Source of the DNA: Welwitschia mirabilis
Lineage: Eukaryota > Gnetophyta > Gnetopsida > Welwitschiales
Assembly (NCBI GenBank): GCA_051453625.1
Contig: JBOZIK010000001.1
Coordinates: 161,794,768-161,858,767, forward strand
Length of the DNA stretch: 64,000 nucleotides
Direction: 5' to 3'
Part shown: one piece after another, positions 58,686-64,000 of the stretch
How positions within the stretch are numbered: position 1 is the stretch's first letter
Layout of the letters: each line of letters starts with the position of its first letter
Translations under genes and position numbers: made by a program
The notes under the pieces: generated by a model
What the model saw: only the letters and a program-made list of their open reading frames with translations
Databases searched by the model: none
Told to the model about the DNA's origin: nothing

Positions 58686-60113
58686 GTTTACATGCATAAA
58701 TTGACATTTTAAGCAAGTATAATTAATCAATTTAGTATATGAAGAAATATTAAATTTATGGTTTTATTACATATTAATGTTTTCCACCATTTTTATTACT
58801 TTTCATGATATTATGTGATTTCCCCTAATATTAGCAGGTTTATTATTCACTTTTTAGTAACACTGTAAAACCTTAAAGGTTTCTAGTACTAAACACTAGT
58901 GCCAGTATCTAGGACTACTAGCCTTGTTACTCTTTAAAGTTAAAAAATGTCAAATAGAAAAAATAATCTAGAATGAATCTTCAAAATTGATGATACATGA
59001 CAGAAGTATAAGACAAGATGTCAGAATGACATGTAACACAATGAGGATGATCACTTGGAAGATACATGATATGGCATTCATTGATAGCATTAGAAATAGT
59101 CAAAGGACATGTCATTACTATGCTTGCATAAGACAATAAAGAATATCTCTTTGTGTCTTCATATCAAAATTTATAAACTTCTTTCTTAAGTAACCACTTA
59201 ATGTAAATCCCCTTATGTAATCATCCACCCAATGCATTAAGATAATACCTGATGTAATCATGACAAAGCTTTCTAAGCCTTCTATAATCTATAAAATGGC
59301 CTTGAGCCCCAATTATAATGGATCTTTTAATTAGGTTAATGTGGAAAAAACATAGAGAATAGGACATTATGACATTTTGATCATCTTTCTTAAGGGAAAA
59401 ATGAGCCAAGGCTAGTTGAGGAGTTCTTAGTCTTCATCTATAACTTCATTTAATGTTATGTATATTTATTTTAGATTTTTAATACAAAAATTGGCTTAAA
59501 TATTTCATTGTTATTACATAATTTATTCAGCATTAGTAATATTTAGGTGGGACTAGTTCTTAGATACATTTCATTCTTTTATTAATGCATAGAAATAAGT
59601 ATTAGTAATTATTAGATGAAGCTTACTTAATTTTTCAAGTTCTTACATACTAAGTAAGTTTTTTAAAGTTACTTCTGGCCTCTTGTAGTTGCTATAGTTT
59701 GATGGACCTTATGCACATTCATTATACTTTTCATGCTTACATAGGGCTATGAAGGATCAATTGAATTGGATAACGCACTAACACTCATGTGATAAATGAG
59801 ATTATGCCTCCACACTGAGCCTTAATGACTTGATGATTTATTTTATGTTTTTAGATATAATAATCACTAGGGAGGAGGGGTGTTGGGTTAGGCAACTTGA
59901 TTAAATCCTTGAAGCATTTTCATTCCCTTGAATAATCAATCGAAGATCACTTTTATCTTAACTTTCTGGTTTTTCAATTTCTTTTGATTCTATTATAAGT
60001 TGTAATAATTATGTAACTTTTATAAAAGTTACCACATATATCACTATGAAAGAATAATATTATCTTCAAACATAGTTAAATCTGGCTATGGCTCACTATT
60101 ATACATAGAATGA
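58686..60113 (+). repeat. 3' LTR of element H
   Basis: Starts TGTTTACATGCATAAATTGA after a purine-rich stretch and is homologous to 53450-54925. The homology ends at ATACATAGAAT(G), after which gag sequence of element I resumes. The minus-strand frame at 59221-59409 is a shadow. Confidence 0.85.
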
Positions 60114-61830
60114 ATTAAAAACTTAGTAAAGTAATAACCCCCTTAAGTAAACCCTTCATAACTACCTATAATCTCAATGCTTAGGAACCCTTTCATAGAT
60201 AGTACAACTACCAATAACACAAAGGTTAGAATAAAAAATATCCTCCATATGATTAATTCTTCACTTTTATGAATTAGAATTAGATGAATCTTAATTACAC
60301 TTGAAGGAATTTGAGTATGTGTTATCGATCACACCTCAATATACTAATACTCATGACATACTTAGTGTAATTCTCTTTTTATTTTTTCTGAAAGAAAAGT
60401 CTAAATCATGTCTCCACACCCTTAAATGATTATCCATTAGATTTTGGTATAATTTAAACAAAGCGTTCATTGTCAAATTTTTTAAAAACCATAAGATAAA
60501 TGCTTTAAGGTAAAGATAATAAATGATCAACAAAAGGACTATGATTACTTCTCCTAGGTTTTAAAAAGTTTAAGGTTTTGCTCTTATAACATGAATTCAA
60601 GCCAAAGAGAGAAACTAGTTTCTTTTGTAATTGTTATTGATAAATAATAGATAGTTAGTAAAGATTATATGTAGGAGTAGTTTCTTATTTAGTTTCTTAT
60701 TTCCTTAGTCTTCCTATAGATAAAGTACGGTACTATAGTAAAAAACTTTAGGAATTAAACAATTCTAAGTAAACCATCTAGATGTTATCATTCTATTAGA
60801 TTCATAAGTGTAATAAAATTACTTAATAATTTCAAGATCAATAATAGAATAGAAAAGTTAACAAAAAGAGTAAAAATCTTTGTCTGTATTACAAAAACCT
60901 TTAACCACTAGACCTAAATGATAATTTGCCACATACACTCATAAAATATATCCAAGTATCATTACATCCCTCTATTTTAAAAAATAGTAAATGAATAAGT
61001 TAATATAGTAAAACATAGTGGCAAAAAAAAAAGACCTTTATTCTAACACCTATAACCTTAAGTGGAAGAATTATCCAAACTTTCCTTAAAAACAAGATAA
61101 CACATATAGTCAAAATTGTAATAACCAATTTAGAAATCCATTTCCTTGATAATATTCCTATCGTACTCCATCAAACTAATAAAGACCTCTTCATCTAGCC
61201 CATTGAAGGAATTATTTAACAATTCATGAACACCTAAATCCAAATTAACTGTGATCAAACCAAACTAATCATGATTATGATAGAATTCTTAGGTAACATT
61301 GCTCTATCTTAAGCAAGCTTAAATAAAATATTCAAATCCAAACCTAAATGATTTAATATATTCTCTCTTCTTTAAGCCAAAAAGAACCTAAAAAACTCCC
61401 TATGAGCTTATAGCTAAATCTAAAAGGATTTATATTCATAGAAGGATTCGAGCCTACTCATATCAAAGAAACTAAGGTTATTCATCTTAGAAGTAAAAAC
61501 GAATTAGAAAAATAATCTAAAAAAAACACAACTAAAGGAAAATAGATTTCCATAAGAAATAAAGATAAAGATGAAATAATAGAGGAATAGTTTCCTCATC
61601 TACAAAGAAGCTTTACATTTCTTCCAATAGCTTGGAAATAATAACATCATGAAAAAACAATTCAAAGTCATAGAGATATTTAAAAAGTTAAAATATATAT
61701 TCCCTTCTTATAAGTAATTAAAAAGTTCCTCAAGCAGATGTGCATGGTAAAAAGACTATGAAGATAAAAAGTAAAGGCCTTTTAGTGTAGAAAATGAGTG
61801 TGATTCTTTAAAATAAATTTCTACTTGACT
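60110..61830 (+). pseudogene. Athila-type gag, element I (right part)
   Basis: 60110-60357 repeats the gag N-terminal segment seen before H (LHLKEFEYVLSITPQYTNTH). It is followed without break by DILSVILFLFFLKEKSKS, then LSIRFWYNLNKAFIVKFFKN and HKIN, which is the capsid core of gypsy gag. Near 61660-61780 comes a pre-protease segment (EIFKKLKYIFPSYK). Many stops. Confidence 0.82.
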
Positions 61831-62230
61831 ATAAAGGCCCTAGATTTCCTACGATTGTCATAACCATAGAAAACAAACAATCTAATAAAGCCTTATTAGA
61901 CTTAAGAGTTAGTGTAAATTTTCTTCCCTATGGTAATTACAAATAATTAGGCTTAAAAGGGCTTAAAACACCTAGATTCAACTCTAACTCACTAATAATT
62001 CCTTAAAAACCTCATTAGGATTACTAAAGATGTTATTGTTATGATAGATAGCTATTATTTTCTAATAGATTTTGTTGTTTTAGACATGGTCAATAAAATA
62101 AATCAGTCAATACACATCATTTTAGCAAGACCTTTACTAATAATTTTAAATGCTTTGATTAACTATAAGAATTATTTAATGAAAATATTCTTAGACAATA
62201 TGGTGAAATAACTTAATGTTTTTAATGTAA
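61831..62230 (+). pseudogene. Athila-type aspartic protease, element I
   Basis: RFPTIVITIENKQSNKALLD continues as LRVSVNFLPY. The catalytic Asp codon is at 61899-61901, but the following residues read DLR where D-S/T/L-G is expected, so the active-site Gly is lost. ILARPLLIILNALINYKNYL (the later ILGRPF-type motif) and NVIKFHYN follow near 62120-62240. Confidence 0.8.
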
Positions 62231-63300
62231 TAAAATTCCATTATAATGATAATAAAATAGATCATGTAGATAGAATAGAGAGCTTTATTAATGAGAAAGA
62301 ACCTCCCACTTATTTTCATAAGAATCAGACTTTAGATCTTTCTCAAGAGCAAGAATCCTATACCCTTATTTAGAATGAAGCCCCTATTTAGATTAAACCT
62401 TTTTCTAATGATCTTTAGTATGCTTTCTTAGGAGATGACTCTACCTTTATAGTAGTGATAAGTTCTTCTTTATCACCATCCCAAGAAATTAATTTACTAA
62501 ACCTTTTAAGGTAATACAAACAAGCCATTAGATAGGCCCTTTCTAATAATAGAAGTATCAACCTGTGCATTTTTATGCATCATATCTACTTAAAGAAAAA
62601 TGCTAAGCCATTTATTAGAGCCTAACAAAGAATAAACCCAACCTTAAAAGAGGTAGTGAAAAAAATGTAATTAAGCTTCTAGGCAATGAAATCATCTACT
62701 CAATCTCAGATAGTAAATGGGTAATTCTAATTCAAATAGTAGCAAAGAATTATATAACTACTCTAGTACCAAATAGACATAATAAACGTATTCCCACTAG
62801 ACTAGTAGTTAAATGAAGAATGTGCATAGATTACAGAAAAGTCAATTCCATTTTATGAAAAGATTATTTTCCTCTCCTATTCTCTGATTAAATCTTAGAA
62901 TAACTTGCTATAAATACTTTTTACTATTTTCTACATGGGTATTCAAGATACAATCAAATAGAAATTATGCTTAATGACCAAGAAAAAACCACTTTTACTT
63001 GCTTGTATAGAAGATTTAACTATAGAAAAATGCCTTTTAGTTTTTGTAATGCTTTTGTAACATTCCAATTAATAGAGCCTCTTTTGATCATTTTCTTCAT
63101 AACTTGTAATTTGTTCTTACTTAATGCATAGTAAAATCCCTTTTGTTCATCCAAGAAAAATGTCATTTCATGGTAAACAAAGGCATAGTTTTATAACACA
63201 TTATTTATTCTAAAGAAATTTAAGTAGATCCTAAAAAGTATTATTAATCACACACCTACTGACTCATTAAAAATAAAAAGACATTATATATTTTTTAAGA
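62231..63300 (+). pseudogene. Ty3-gypsy (Athila/Tat) reverse transcriptase, element I
   Basis: In order: KPFSNDL and YAFLGDDSTFIVVISSSLSP, MHHIYLKKNAKPFIRA, IIYSISDSKWVILIQIVAKN, RMCIDYRKVNSI, FYYFLHGYSRYNQIEIMLND, QEKTTFTCLYRRFNYRKMPF and SFCNAFVTFQ. After TFQ the segment that should hold the catalytic F/Y-x-DD box is missing, and the sequence resumes as SFDHFLHNL and QEKCHFMVNKGIVL. Confidence 0.88.
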
Positions 63301-63850
63301 ATATTTATGTTATTATAAAAGGTGTATCAAAGATTTTAGAAAAAAAATTTTAAACCAATTTGTGACATCCTAAGAAAATATACCTCTTTTAATAGGATCC
63401 ACAAGTGTCAATAAGATTTTAATAAACTTAAAAAAAAACTTACCTCTACTTCTATCATTCATTCACATGATTGAAAATTACCATTTGAAATTATGTGCAA
63501 TGCTAGTGATTATGTAGTTTGAGTTGTGTTAGAATAAAGAATAGATAAAAGACCAATTGTAATCTATTATACAAGTAAAATCTTAAGAAATACTTAACTA
63601 AAATATATGTTCATTTAAAAGGAGATTCTTATCATAGTCTATGTCTTAGAAAACATTAGGAAATACCGTTCTGGTTCGAAGCTAATTATCTACATAAACC
63701 AATCTACCATTAGATATCTATTCATTAAAAAGAACTCTGAGCTTAGATTAATTAGATAAACCCTACATTTATAAGAATTTGATTTAAATATAAAAAATAA
63801 AAATGGCTTTGATGATGTTGTTGTACACCATCTTTTATGGATAACTTAGG
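63301..63850 (+). pseudogene. Ty3-gypsy RNase H, element I
   Basis: KLTSTSIIHSHDWKLPFEIM, then CNASDYVV with the catalytic Asp, RPIVIYYTSKILRNT, GSKLIIYINQSTIRYLFIKK and EFDLNIKNKNGFDDVVVHHL. Stops replace Gln at expected positions (for example in the VVLEQ-like stretch). Confidence 0.87.
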
Positions 63851-64000
63851 AAATCTTTCAAACATTCCTTTCCATTAATAATACTTTTCTTAATAAATGC
63901 CTTTGCTCCATTTTGGAAATATCTTGATTTATTGATATTGAAAATTACTTATTTTTCAAGGTTATTTCCTCCTATTAAACCTTTAATAATAGAAAAAAGG
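63851..64000 (+). pseudogene. Linker toward integrase, element I (cut by window end)
   Basis: FPLIINNTFLNKCL-like and DIENYLFFKVI translations match the spacer between RNase H and integrase in Athila/Tat pol. Integrase should follow outside the window. Confidence 0.6.

Larger units (their letters stand above)
53450..60113 (+). mobile_element. Gypsy-type LTR element H, nested in gag of I
   Basis: Two direct repeats of about 1.45 kb (53450-54925 and 58686-60113) bound 3.7 kb. A primer-site relic follows the first, and a purine-rich GGTTAGGAGATA precedes the second. Internal sequence contains an Athila-like leader and a gag N-terminal scrap but no recognisable protease, RT or integrase, so H is probably a deleted or non-autonomous relative of I. 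It lies exactly within the gag of I. Confidence 0.8.
52183..64000 (+). mobile_element. Ty3-gypsy Athila/Tat element I, interrupted by H
   Basis: Primer-site relic (52186), leader, gag start (52983), interruption by element H (53450-60113), then gag (from about 60114), protease, RT and RNase H, in gypsy order. It continues past the right edge, where integrase is expected. All domains carry stops. Confidence 0.85.

Overview
This window looks like gene-poor nuclear DNA from a flowering plant. It is strongly AT-rich, and everything I can identify is transposable-element sequence: Ty1-copia and Ty3-gypsy (Athila/Tat-type) LTR retrotransposons, an L1-type LINE and a CACTA (En/Spm) DNA transposon. 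All coding regions are broken by stops and frameshifts. I found no intact host gene, tRNA, rRNA or CRISPR array. The species cannot be named from the sequence. Six runs of N (5506-5605, 8760-8855, 9138-9587, 13093-13192, 18964-19063, 35529-35538) mark assembly gaps, and several fall at repeat junctions.

Layout. 1-10647: minus-strand copia material of one LTR subfamily. It consists of a 3' LTR, RNase H, RT, integrase, protease and gag (element A), then a non-copia broken ORF with an acidic tail, then a second gag-protease and a 5' LTR (element B). 10648-13092: plus-strand copia C, cut at its integrase-RT hinge by the B LTR. 13193-16009: RNase H and 3' LTR of copia D. 16010-17773: an Athila/Tat integrase fossil. 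17774-18963: a further copia LTR (E). 21580-24329: a minus-strand CACTA TNP2 transposase fossil. 27800-30880: a plus-strand, 5'-truncated LINE ending in an A-rich tail. 36280-36497: one CACTA-type terminus. 40238-48054: the only copia element with both LTRs (F), with primer binding site, gag, protease, integrase, RT, RNase H and polypurine tract in order. 50060-51150: broken reading frames that may be an old pararetrovirus relic (low confidence). 52183-64000: an Athila/Tat element (I) whose gag is interrupted by a second LTR element (H, 53450-60113). I's gag, protease, RT and RNase H resume after H and run off the window.

Common themes. The copia LTRs carry an internal array of about 75-bp units, each with a pair of GTCGAC-type motifs about 20 bp apart. 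Decay is dominated by C-to-T and G-to-A changes: Gln and Trp codons have become stops, and the tRNA primer sites differ from the canonical site mainly by transitions. This fits long-methylated, silenced heterochromatin. The elements are nested (B in C, H in I), so the window is best read as layers of insertion rather than as a gene neighbourhood.
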